DNA from: Anseranas semipalmata
Lineage: Eukaryota; Chordata; Aves; Anseriformes; Anseranatidae
Assembly (NCBI GenBank): GCA_013399115.1
Contig: VXAA01003854.1
Coordinates: 63,116-127,115 of the forward strand
Reading direction: 5' to 3'
DNA length: 64,000 bases
Shown here: positions 11,011 through 23,198 of the stretch, piece by piece
Position numbering within the stretch: the stretch's first letter is position 1
Layout of the letters: every line of letters begins with the position of its first letter
The notes under the pieces: model-generated
The model's database searches: none
The model's input: the letters and a program-made list of their open reading frames with translations, nothing else
What the model was told of the DNA's origin: nothing
Translations under genes and position numbers: made by a program

Positions 11011-12521
11011 CATGAGCCATTTACACCAAGTACAGCTGAAGAAATGTAAAATAATGTTTAGAGTTCAGCCTTTCCTTGCTATATGCTGAGGTCTACTGTG
11101 CTTGCAGCACTCCTGTTGGAAATCATGCAGATTTTCTCTGTTTGGAATCACTGCTGCCTGGATGTTGGGATGCAGCCAGTCTGACAGCCAGTGAAAAATT
11201 AGACAATAAACAAACATTCAGCTAAAAACAAACAAACCCAACTCTATTAAAATGCAAACATTTGTTAAAAAGTTATTATAGTAAGAGGCAGATACAGAAA
11301 AACCAACTGTACTGCATCCGATAGCTACTCCTAGCTCTGCAATTTTGAAAATATTTACACATTTCCAACTGAAGAAAACAGTGGAAAACTAGGCTGTGAA
11401 AACGATATACAATAGATATATATTTCCTATATATTTCCTGTGGTACAAGTGAGAATTAACAGTGTCAGCTGACATAGTTTAATATTTCTGCAGGTTAAAA
11501 TTAGCAGTGAATGAGTTATATTCACTTTAAATTAACAGAACAGTTTACCATTTCCTCATCGGAATGGTTTTCCTGCATCAATACCCATTCATACACAGTT
11601 TAGAAATACTTTGTGAATTGTAAATGTGATTTAGACTTCAAGTTGTGTTTTGTGCATTTTTTAAATTGACTATGAGCATGTGTGTGTGCGTGAGAGACAT
11701 TTCTCGTCATCGTTCCATGGATTGCCACTAGAATTTCTGGAGCCCAGAGTAATACTTGGAAATTCATAAACACCGTGACCTCATTTGAAGAGCACCTAAA
11801 AATGCACTTACTTTTATTATTTAGCTGTATCCAATATAACTTTACATGTGATAGCCAATTTTGAAAATGATATATGCAGTTTCATGGTCCTCTGGATGGT
11901 GAAAAAGTGTTTTTTCGTCCTTCCTAGAACTGTTACTCTCTCTCAACACAGTAATACACAAGCCAGTAGCAGAGAGACAACACTAATAATGTTTCCTATA
12001 ACAATAATACCACAGTCCTAATTTATGCTGTAAAGGCAATGCATATAGATTTTATAGTTAGTACTGATATAAAAAATACTGGTATAGCCTAAAATTTTAA
12101 GTGCATCAAGCTATAAAGCTATAACAGAAAGTACCTGGATAAAAAAAAAGATCATTTTAGGCAGCTGGTCAGACTTTGATGGTATTAATTGTAAAAATAA
12201 ATTAGTACATCCAAGTTTTATTGGCAATTCTTTTCATACGGGCTCTAAAAGGGTCTGAAATATCACAACTGACAACTTTTTATAATGAAGAACAATAATT
12301 TTGAAAAAAAAAAAAATGTTCAATGTTTGTCATAGTAGTGAGCCCTGAATTTGTCTGATCTAAAGAAAGGACACACACATCAGGTCTGAGCTCTACCTTC
12401 ATCCCCGATGACCTTAGTCACTGTGGGATAATGCTACGAGACATCTGTGTATGCATATATAAAATATGCATGTGTATGTGCATGTGTGTATGTCTTCAAA
12501 GACCATCACACTGGAGCTCTA

Positions 12522-12605
12522 CCTCATTCTTATTTACAAATGGAGAGAAGGAGATTAAATAAGTGACTTGGTTATTTAACATACAAATCTATGGAGGAAT
12601 GGCCA
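12522..12605 (-). mobile_element. MIR/L2-like ancient repeat relic
   Basis: The plus strand reads TTATTTACAAATGGAGAGAA, then GGAGATTAAATAAGTGACTT, then G plus ATACAAATCTATGGAGGAAT. This follows the reverse complement of the MIR/L2-type block order: CATTTTACAGATGAGGAAAC, then GAGGTTAAGTGACTTGCC, then a CACACAGC...GTGGCAGAG-type segment. The relic is therefore on the minus strand. Divergence is high, and L2 and MIR share sequence in this region, so the family assignment is open. Confidence 0.5.
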
Positions 12606-15600
12606 TTTGGCCATTTCATCAATTCAGAATGAAGTACACCTTTTTGTCCACAGTCTTCCCAACGGATTAGTATTTAGATGACTAATAAAGGTGAAGGAGG
12701 TAAGATAACATAAAATTCACCATTTTTAAGATCTCCCACGACATAGGTGAGACAGTCAGTGGTGTCTTGGTCAGGGTCCAGAAGAAGTGCTAGGTAGCAA
12801 AAGCACCTGGTGCTGGGGACTGCTGGAGAGTGTTTACTGGTGTTACCACTTCCCATGGCTTTTGTGTCAAAGCTATGCTTGCTGCAGGAAGGTTTAAGAG
12901 ATGCCTTAGCTGGCACACAGCAGGCTCAGTGAAGACATGGGTTCTGCTGAAGAAATGGTGAATGCTGGTGGCAAGGCCAGTTCTCCGGTAGCATGTGCCA
13001 TGTAGAAGCTGTGGATTGTCCCCATGCTTCATAAAAGGGTCCAGAAGGGGCAGGAACCAAAGGTAACAAATTTACACCACTTGGCCTGCTTGTGACACGT
13101 AGCAGTAAGGTTGCAGCTGAGCCTGAAGCTCCTGAGCTCATTTTAGTTATGCGCAGTGCTCATCCAAAGAGAGAAGCTTATGGTCCACAGCCAGGCTGGG
13201 AAACAATGGTGAGTTTGAATTGCCTTCTTGTTCCATGGCCTCTTTATTCTTGCTGACTTAGGAGGGTCTAGAGAGGGTGGGGTAACTCTCTGAGTGGACA
13301 GTCAATGAAAATCTCCCAATTACTTACACCCAATAAAAAGATAGTACATCTGCTTTGGCCAGGAAAATAATCCATGTGGTTCAAATTCAAGAAGAGGGTA
13401 TCTTACTTTGTGCCCTTGCTCCTTCATTTTGTGCAGGGCACGGCAGTGAGGGTGCCTGTCAGTGTGCCTATGCCCTGGAAATCCTCAGTGATTGCAATGA
13501 GAGAATGAGGATAGTCAATGACAGCAAGGAATGACAGAAGTGCATCATTTTTGTGCTTCACTGGTAATGTTTTACAAAATTAAGCTATTTTTCGTCCTAC
13601 AGGATGTAGACAGAGCTCACACACATCCATTTATGGAGTGGGAAAGGTGGAGCTTGTGTGGGATCTGATGGGTTCTGCTGAGGCAAAACATTATGGGGGC
13701 TCGAGTGCTAAAGCACAACCGTGTCTGTAGTCAAGCATTCAAACGAGAAATGCTTACCCAGCTGTATCTGTCAGCCCTCTAGGGCCCAGAGACTAGAGGA
13801 AAAAAATGGATAAAGATATTTTAAAAAAAATCCCCTGGGACCATCTCCCATATTTAATAAGGAAAAGCACCTTCTGTGCAGCCAATAAAAGTTGAGCCTC
13901 TCATGAAGATTTATACCATATTACACACTGAAATTCAATGTACAATGATACCCTTGTGTACGCTGTTGTCAGAATAATAATCTTTGTCTGTCTGATCAAC
14001 TTATATTTTATGCCAACAACACAGCATTTAATATTACACAATTTCAGAGGAACAAAATATATTTATTCATGCAACAACTTGCCCAGTAGCTTAAACAGAC
14101 AAAGTGAAAAAAAAATAGCTTGGAGTTTTTGCATTAACTTATGAACCACAATACAGATTTCTACGCAATTTCAGCAATTTTATGCCACAATATAAACTAT
14201 GATTCTTAATCTAGTTTGTGGAACTGTCTCACTATTTTATACTGTCATGAGGAATAATACAGATGGATGTGACTGCTGAAGTTTGGTTTTGGCATTCTCC
14301 TGAAATGAGGAGACTAAAAATACAAGTGGTAATCAACCGCTTTTTTCTATATTCTGCATTATCATATTCTGTGCTGTATTCTTAGGCGTTGTGTCTCAAA
14401 ATATGTAAAGAAACACTTACACAGAAGATACACATAGACTCCCCCACAACCCAAGTTCTCCTTGCCAGAAATCAGTATCTCCTCAGCAGAGAAGGTCTAC
14501 CCACAATACAGGGCTTGTTCCAAATGATGCAATGCTCTGCCAGATGAGAACACATAAGCAATATAGAAAAGCTGTTCTATATAGATCTGTTAAATCTATT
14601 CTTCTAACAGCCTGTGCAGAAAACTGAGACTTTGAATGACTTAAAGTTACTTTATTAAAGGTATCTACATATTACCTTACATTAATTTTTCTTTATATAA
14701 CAATACCTGACAAAATAGAAGCCTGGGACAAACCCCCACTCCCACCCCACCCCAAACAAGCTAACGAAAAGATTGTATGTGGAACTGGGAACAGAAATAA
14801 AAGATTAGGAATGCATTTAGAGCAGTATCTGTACCCCAAGGTGCACACATAAAACAAAACTGGACAATCACAAAAGAAAATGATGCTACAATCTTTTATC
14901 AATAGTACTTAATTGTGCAGGAAAAGTGAAATTCTTGTGAGACTGTAATGTATTGGGTAGATTTCTAAATGGTGGACGTACCAAAACCTTCAAATCCTCT
15001 GGCAAGGCTGCATGCCCTTAGGGAAGTGTTAATGATAATTAACAAGTGTCCTGATAATCAATTGGTGATGATTATTGAAACTTCTTCAAAATTATGTGTT
15101 TGTTGCATAAAGACACAATTGAAGTTGTTGCTTTCCCATAACAGGATGTGATATCAGTGCCTAAAGAACGTGTCTGACTCCAAAACACACATATGTGTGT
15201 GCTTACATCCACGCACCCCCAAACACACACACACCACACACACACACACACGGGTTCCAGGTAGAAGGAGCAGCTGAAATTTGTTGGCCAAGGCTTGGCT
15301 GTAGCTCCAACACGCGGCGAACTTGGACATTTCTTGTAACCTCAGTACACAGTTTATGCTGACTAGTTCAGATGTAAGAATTTATATATCAAGTCCATTT
15401 ATATGAAAAAAATCTGCATGTTTAAATATGGAAATAGATACCACATGACAGAAGCTCATAGGAGAGAAACACACCTACACTATAAGAGTAGAAGGACGAC
15501 ACAAATTAAAAGTCCTGCTTTGTGATTTATAGGAATTTGTTTGCATAAAGCACATTTGTAGTGCTTTGATCAGGTTAACTATACTATATAAAAGCAAACC

Positions 15601-17639
15601 AATGCTTAGATCCTACATTATATTGTCCCATGGAAAAAAAAAAAAAAAGTCAGTTACAAATGAGTTGGCCCACAAATAACACAGAAATTCAAGATTCGTA
15701 GTCTGAAACTATTCCAGAGATGTGCAAAACAGCAAAGGAAAATCAAAGCATCAGAAAACAGAAATGCCTAAAAGCATAAGGGAGATCTTGAATAAGGTCA
15801 GCTTAACAAAGACCAGGGAAGTTATGCTGATTTACCCCAGATGACAAGCTGGCCAGTATTTTTGTGCTGTTGAAGCTTGAACTTCAGAAATATATTCAGT
15901 GAATCATAGTCACTCTCTGAGAATTAGAAATGTAGATTGTGTTCAGAGTCCAAAAATAGATGTGATCTATTTTTATTGGCAAAGGAAAAAATAGCTCCCT
16001 CGTCCCTTCACCAGAAATCTTCAAACCACAACTACACGATACAAGTGGAATATTTCTAAACTGTGGAGGTTTTATTTGTAAGTCAGTCAAGTGTAGTTTT
16101 AAAATCTCTAAATGATGAATAGCACACAAAATTAATTACTGCTACAACAAGATTATGATTGATAGTATTGTATACATGGAAGTTAAAATTAAAAAAGATT
16201 ATAATTTTAATAAAGAAAAATAATTCTTCCTTGAGGAACAGATACCATTATTCAGTAACTATCATTACCTAAATATGCTTTTGTTTAGTTGTAGCTTGAC
16301 TAAACTGATCTTAAAAAATGTGTATTTTTTTCCTGTTTAAGAAGTATTCTACACATTTTGATGATCTATCAGAAAGATTTCATACACCCCTATTAGCTTC
16401 CAAATATGTACTGTGTAGCATACTGTAACACAAATATCTACATACTGCAAATGCATAGCACATGAACACTTGTGCTTGTCTAACCAGGCACATTAAATTG
16501 AGCTACACAGATATGTGTCATGTATTCCCCTTGGATGGTTCGAGTCTGCTGCAGCTACAGTAAAATATCACCTGCCACTATTGCTCCAAGGTCCCAGTCC
16601 TACTCCTATGGAAGCGGAAGGGAATACTTCACATTTAATAAACATAACGAGAGTTTGCTATAGATACGGAAGAGCCAAATGCTGGTGTTTGTTTGTATTT
16701 AGACCTGGGCTTTTGGGTTCACATTAATTGTATTTATTAGACTGTTGAATACATTTGCAATATATTTGAGGATTCTGAATCTCAAAACAGTCATATTTTG
16801 CAGCTGGTGAAAAAGAAAACTCCCTTATACATCTGCAACTTGGGTTGACATTCTGTAAATAAAGTTTTCCTGAGAGATTCCTTTATCCACTGGGAAAAAT
16901 TTGGAAGATACTCAAGCATACATTAAAATATTTCCAGCATTTAAGACCTCATACAAGATCTTCTTTTATAATTTAATAAGTTTGGCCTATTTTTCTTTTC
17001 ATAAAAAAATTGCTCATCCTATCAGTATATAATGAAAAACTAGATATATAAAATAATGCTTAGATTTTATATTTATTGCAAAATAGAGCAGGCAAAAGCA
17101 ACTATTTAAAATATTTTTGCAGGTTTTGTTTCTGCTATAAAACAAAACAGGTATCCCTGTTTCCTATCAATCTTTCTTGATGTATGCTATTCAGGGTGGC
17201 CAGCAAACTGATAAGATCTTTCCTTCAGATTTCAGAATTACTGAATCTGGAAATAGTTCTCATTTATCTCATGCACTGCTGAGAAAACAATCTCAAATTG
17301 TTGGTTCTACTGATGAAACTTCCTTAGCAACACAAGGGCTTCAGAATTATTTTTCAAACCTTGTCAATGCTTCCTGTGAGGTTTCCGTCATTGTCAACAT
17401 TGAGCACTTTGCAGATGAGGGAAAAAAGAAAAAAAAACACGAAAAAAACCAGAAAGCTCTGACAAATTAATAAAGGATAAATTAATAGACTAAATGGAAT
17501 TAACAGAAGCAGTGATAAATCTAATAGCGAAAATCCGTAACAATAGTCCAGTGAATAACATTTTACATTTACCAAGTCTCTTATCGTTTAGATGAAGATC
17601 TACACGGAAGGGACTACGTCCCAAAGGCATCAGAAAAAG
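12606..17639. other. AT-rich non-coding DNA
   Basis: No gene recognised. At 12674-13141 minus-strand frames of 71-80 codons overlap one another but do not resemble known proteins. A CA/GT microsatellite lies at 15185-15252. The frame at 17177-17470 ends in a Lys-rich tail caused by an A-run. I see nothing else of note. Confidence 0.55.
15185..15252 (+). repeat. Compound (CA)n/(GT)n microsatellite
   Basis: ACACACATATGTGTGTG, a short spacer, then ACACACACACACC and (CA)n to 15252. The alternating purine-pyrimidine pattern is visible directly; it is likely length-polymorphic and has Z-DNA potential. Confidence 0.9.
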
Positions 17640-17900
17640 ACAGGAAAACTGAGCGCTCGCACCTGTGCCTTTCCCCGCAGCGCAACGTGCAGCAGCAGCA
17701 GCAGGCTCTGCACGGAGGCTGCATCCCGGGAAACAGCGCAGGAGGACCCGCGTGCGCGCTGTGCTTGCGAAGCCTTGGTGTTGGCACAGACCCCGGGTGG
17801 GCGCGGGGCCCCAGAGCAGGAGTGCCCGGGCTGGCAGAGACGCCTGCTCCGCCGGCTGCTAGCGGCTGGCCCCTCCGCCTTGCTGGCGCTTTTGGATAGG
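17640..17900. other. GC/CpG-rich patch 5 (isolated)
   Basis: An isolated GC-rich island of about 260 bases inside very AT-rich DNA, with about 25 CpGs by eye including CCGCGTGCGCGC around 17749-17760 and a short (CAG)5-type run at 17689-17704. Open frames of 65-115 codons on both strands are compositionally biased and unrecognised. It is 14 kb from the other patches, so it is not part of one continuous gene-start region. Confidence 0.55.
17689..17704 (+). repeat. Short CAG/AGC trinucleotide run
   Basis: GCAGCAGCAGCAGCAGG at the left part of the GC-rich patch; about five uninterrupted units. Confidence 0.85.
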
Positions 17901-18835
17901 GCCTTTCAGCCGTGTTCTCTCTCGGCATGTTGTGTTTAGGCCACAGTTCAAACCTTTACTGTATTCGGTTTATATTGATTAAGTCTCAAGCGTGCAGCTA
18001 GTCCCTTGAAGCTAGATTTCAATATTTGCTGATCGAGTCGGTAAAGTGTCAGCCATGCAGGGCAAGTTCAGATTTGGCTTTTAATGTAATTGAAATACAC
18101 TAGTTTAAAGCTACTTTATTTCAGGTAGCTCCAGTCTCAGGTTGAGTGCTTTCTGGTGTGAATATATTCTCCTTCCCCGATACAGACGTTCATCCCCGTT
18201 CTCAAATTCACCAGCACTCATCTGACACTTCACACGTTGCCAAATGTCTACTCAAACACTGAAAAAAAAACATTTCTGCTGACTTCTAAACTAAGTGTTA
18301 GTGGATAGCTGAAAACTAGCACTAGCATGTCTATCTATGGCTGAGCAAAAGACACTGAACATTAACACCTTACAGACTGCTACAAGCTGGCTGCAAAGCG
18401 AGCTAGTTACCTTCCGCAGCGATGCTCTGCTCTCCTCCTGGACCTGTCCCACCCAGCGGTGGGATTCATATTCAAATAATCTGAACTCTAGAGGCAGTTT
18501 CAGATGCCGAATGCCTCTTTTACCTGAGGCTGGGCTCCCACCTTGCCACAGCCCTGTGCTGGGAAGCAGGCACGGACACCAGGAGCATGCTAGGCAATGG
18601 GGAACACCGCTCCTGTCCGAACCTTGAACACCTGGAGGCAAAGGAGAGGCATCCTCTGTGAGCCTGAGCTCCCCATCCCGTGCAGGCTGGCCTTCATGGC
18701 AGGGAGCAAAGGGTGAGGCCAGGTCAGGTTTCCACCTTGCTGAGCTCCTGCTGACAGTGCCTTCCTGTGCGGCCCTGAGCTGTGTCCCTTGCTGGGACTG
18801 CTCGCCTTCCTTGGGGAACTGCCCTGACTTCTTCG

Positions 18836-18840
<5 letters not shown>

Positions 18841-18874
<34 letters not shown>
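18841..18874 (+). repeat. (TC)n microsatellite followed by T-run
   Basis: About 13.5 TC dinucleotide units (18841-18867) running into T8. A minus-strand frame across this region encodes an Arg-Glu/Lys run solely because of the repeat. Confidence 0.95.
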
Positions 18875-19110
18875 AATTCCTCTGTGTTTTTTTAAAGCCA
18901 AATTGTTTCTTTATCTTTTTCACACAGTGACTGTCACAGATGGCTTTGTTGTCCAAACTAAAGTGGATACGTACCTTATGTATGAAGCAGCAGTCAGGAA
19001 GGAAAGGAATATATTACTGCTGGTGAAACTTTGCATAACAAACCACAATATTCTTAAACTACTTGCCTTCAACTTTAAATCTTCAACTACTACTTGCCAT
19101 CCTGCAGCCT

Positions 19111-19199
19111 AAGAATAGCTTTTTAAACTTCTATGAATAGCTTAAGAACTCTTAAAGAATAACTTAAGAATAACTCTTAAGAATAGCTTCCTAAACTTC
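19111..19199 (+). repeat. Local direct repeat (21-mer, 2 mismatches) with AAGAATA-type filler
   Basis: The segment at 19111-19131 and the segment at 19179-19199 match at 19 of 21 positions. Between them lie further partial copies of TTAAGAATA, CTTAAGAAC and TAACTTAAGAATAACTC. It looks like a decayed local tandem amplification. Confidence 0.7.
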
Positions 19200-22100
19200 A
19201 ACTTTAGCTGAGTGCTCCTCTTTTGATCCATTCCATAGTGACTTCAGACAGACTATTTAAAGCCAAGGAGATCAAATCAGTAAGAAAACAGAATGGCAGA
19301 TAAGATTTCAAATGTCTAACATTAAAATATCTAGTGCACAAAATCATTGTTTGGTTATAAACTGGAATTACAGGATACACAATGAGATTAAATAAAGTTA
19401 ATACAATTTAGTTTAAGATCTTTCTCTAACGGGCAATAAAAGACTACACAGCCTTCTCAGTGAAGAAAATGAAAAGTTGGTATTGTTTACATATATACAT
19501 ACTAGTTGACAGAAATATCACCTAGTAGAGCAAATTCACTTTGCCTCCTTGCCCTATCTCATGGTTATCTGAGACCATTCTGAGCAGTTGGCACTCCTTT
19601 TAGCTTCAAATCCAAGATTAAGAATTTCAGGTGAATTTGTTCATGTGACAATAGAAACCTTTATCACTTCTTGGATGGCCTCCCGCAACGCGATACAGGG
19701 AGCACACGCTTTCAGCTGCTTTTCACCAGCAGATTGTAAATTCTGTAATGCATGTTCTCAGCCAAGCTGGCTCAGTAGTACACCCAACTCGTCCTCCACT
19801 TCCTAGTCTGGGTTTAAATAAGGTTCATATCAGATTCAAAAGTTTGGCCTTAACTTCAGAGTACTTCTAGGTTCGGGCCTGTGATGACAGGAACTTTGGT
19901 CAAAGCAGTAGATGTAATTGCCATCTCTGCTCCTCCGACACAGTGGCAGCTTCTACTAAATAACTGAAAATTGGCTGTACTGAGCCAGGTCCCAGGGAAC
20001 AAATGCCTCTAGGAACCGAAGAGCACCACAGACTGGTCCAGGTTCTGACTCTGAATCTAAAGCTCTGAAGAGCTTCAGCCAGGGTCTCAAAAATTGTAGA
20101 AGTATAAGTTGCACTTCAAATTATGAACATATTTACTAGATAATAAATAACATGATTTGTACAATACATGTTTTAGTATTGTAAGAGCTTTCAGGTGGTA
20201 GCAGTCTGATTGAGTTTGGGTCCATGCCACCTTGTAGTCACTTACATAATGATGAATGTAGCCTATTTGTTATACAGTAAATATACGATAATCTACTCAC
20301 TATAATCAGCCTAATATGTATTTTGGAAGCTGGCTAGACAAAGGAGTTCAGAGATGCTAGTAGCCTTATATTGCACAAGCTTGTGCTTTAAAAACTCTGC
20401 CCAAGATCCTCACCTGCTTTAGGCTGAGTGGCAGACAACAAAACCCTGACAGGGATATATAATCACATGCTCTTGTAGGATACCAGCAGTCCCCATAAAT
20501 GTCATATAGGCACATGTATGAATGTCATAGTATACTAATAACATTAAAAAAAAAAATGTGTTGTAGAAATGAGAGGTATAAAACATATCCGGACAGACAG
20601 AAACTTGCTGTGAATAGAGTCAGACTTAGATAATTCAATCCTCTTGGAATAAAAGGAATATTGAAGAAAAAAGGAAGAGTGAGTGAGCAAATGAGTCTGT
20701 TAGTCTTCCATCCTCCTCCTAAATGCTTAGTAAATGCCAATGAAACATGGGAAACAATGTGTCCAAGGTACAATTTAATAATAATAAAAAAAAATTGAAA
20801 TGTGGAATCCTGGATATTATACTAGTCTAGAACATTTTTCAGACTTAAGGCCATTAAGATATTTCATATATGAAATAAGGGTTTCAAGCAGCAAAGTAAC
20901 TAGTAGTTCCTGACATTAAGCAGGTTAGTTTGTTAGCTGACAACAGGAAAAATTAAATGCAAAAAAGTGAATAATGTTCAGAAGGATTCCACAGCAAAAA
21001 TAAGAGACTATGTATTACAGATTTTAGCCTTTAAGTATTTTGGTAAATTTTTTATACTATATAAGTAATAACCCACACTACCATTATGTGTTATAAATAC
21101 ATTGCATGAATTCAGATGAACGTTTCATACTGTTCCCTCCCATTTTTCTACCTTTAAAAATGTGCAGCTATGATTTATCCTTTTGAGGGTGGCATAATAG
21201 AATTTGACATTTTCCAGCTGAGGTGTGGCCTAGTTCCAGCTCCATGCTTCATTACATTGTACTCCCTTTGAGAGGATGAGAAGAATAAAAATAGCCAGGT
21301 TGTTAAAAATGTAAAAACGCATAAATGAATTCTCACCAGATGTCCTCTTCAATTGTCATTTTCATAAAATTATGGTTGTTAAACTTTTGCTTACCATACA
21401 ACACTAGAAATCAATATACGCTATGAAGGAGGGTATCTGGAGGGTTGTTCCCATATCACTAACAACCTCTCTTTTTTGGATTCTCCCATAATTTCTACGA
21501 AAGAGGGACTGTTCATATTTAAAATGGTATTAAACCTGGGTAGGAATGTGAAGAAAACTGATAAATACACACCAGATAGTAAAAGTCTGAACACCATCAC
21601 TCTCTAAATATTCACATTTAGAGACATCAAGAAAAAGAATATTTGAACACAAGTTATTTTCTTCATTTTTCAAAACAGAGTGAACTTGGAAGAATGCAGG
21701 TACAAAAATGAAAAATGGCTCAACTACCCGCATTGCCTGTAACTTAAAGAAACAAATTAGTTTATTAACTCTTAACGTACAGTCATTTTGACAAAGAGCA
21801 AATGAGGGTGCAAGCAACATAAAATGTGTTCTGCTTATCCTGCTGGGCAGATTCAGGATGTTTTTTATCTTAACATCAAAGTAGCTGGTTTTGGCACTGT
21901 ATTTCTCTACATTTCAAATATATCGATGTGTAATAAAAGTAACAGAAATGCCTCACAATTCATCCAAATCTGTTTTGCTGAATGCTGTGCCAAATTATAA
22001 CATTTAGTTATCAAACCTATTGTATGGCTGTTCACTGACTGTAAGATAAATGTAAAATAATTGTTTGAAAAGTGGCAAATTTGCCATTAGCTACTGTAAG

Positions 22101-22680
22101 GGCTCCTGCACATGCGTTGAGGAAGTTTGGGATGAAGATTTCTGAAGAAAAAGTGCTGTTCTTTGGTCAGAAAAGTTGTTACAAACAAGATAGCCAAGAA
22201 GAAAGATTTGTCAGCTTACCTCTGAATGGCAAAAGGTTGAGCAGATTATTCAATATTTGTCAGACTTGAGGTGATTGACTGTCACTACATAAGGAAGTAA
22301 CTGGCATTGACAGCTTTATAAGATCAAAATTCAAAGACTGCAAGGACGTATATCTTCATCACACAATACATCGCACAGACCTTCTGTTTTAGGAACACGT
22401 TGGGCTCAACTGTGAAGAGCAGAAGGAGTGCAGACAGTGGCACGTGAGCGTCAGAGGACGATCCCTGCTGTGTAGTTATATCTGTGCTCTCCAACCACAC
22501 TACCTAGCCCTGCCAAAACGCCTTAATGATGTGCTCAACAGCTACTAGCAATATCCTCAGCAATTCTGTGCTATGCTGAATTGACATATCAGCTTGTTCT
22601 GAACTAGTTTGGACTTTGAACATGATACTGTATACCTGTATATAGACATGCCCTTAGAAGCTCATAATAAATTATATGCG

Positions 22681-22696
22681 TTTTTTTTTTTTTTTT
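22681..22696 (+). repeat. Poly-T (T16)
   Basis: Uninterrupted T16; no retroposon body is visible beside it. Confidence 0.9.
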
Positions 22697-23178
22697 ATCC
22701 CTGCACATCCTTATTCATCCTCAGTAGAACAAGTCTAGCAAAACACAGTACTTTGCAAACAGGAAAAGCTTTACTAACACTCCCTGCAAATGTCTGAAAA
22801 TCTATGAATAGTGCCTGGTTTAATAGTGTCTCTTAGCTTCTCCAGGCCATGCTCAAGTAATTCCACGAATTGGATATTTATAGTATCTGCCTCAGTATTT
22901 TCTTACCATAATGGTATCTGTTATGAGACCTACTGAGAATATTAAGAGGGCGGGTTGCTTTTTTTTTCTTAAAAAAAAAATCTACAGCTATGCACATATA
23001 CAGTAGACTAGTAACACATAATCATCTACTACAATAGACAATACAGTCTATTATATCGACAGTAGGCTGAAAAATACTAGGAGTTAAGAAATAGTCTGCC
23101 AACTCAACTATAACCATGAAGTAGGTAAATTCATCATTGACCTTCATATTTTTCACTATTAAATTATACAAGCCTGGG

Positions 23179-23198
23179 AAAAAAAAAAAAAAAAAAAA
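23179..23198 (+). repeat. Poly-A (A20)
   Basis: Uninterrupted A20 following AAGCCTGGG. It could be a retroposon tail, but no recognisable body precedes it. Confidence 0.9.

Larger units (their letters stand above)
8568..12521. other. AT-rich non-coding DNA
   Basis: No gene recognised. A perfect 12-bp tandem duplication GTCCTCATGGAT lies at 9165-9188. A purine-rich stretch lies at 10820-11010. TATA- and GCATGTG-rich low complexity lies around 12448-12493. Otherwise I see nothing. Confidence 0.55.

Noticed and set aside
16465..16495. miR-218-like string (TTGTGCTTGTCTAACCA)
   Set aside because: miR-218 is invariant in vertebrates (TTGTGCTTGATCTAACC); this differs within the mature region and no hairpin partner is visible nearby.
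17177..17470. 97-codon plus-strand frame
   Set aside because: The peptide is unfamiliar and ends in a Lys-rich tail made by an A-run; no splice signals or homologue suggested.
18590..18901. 103-codon minus-strand frame with Arg-Glu repeats
   Set aside because: The Arg-Glu run is the (TC)n microsatellite; the rest is not recognisable.
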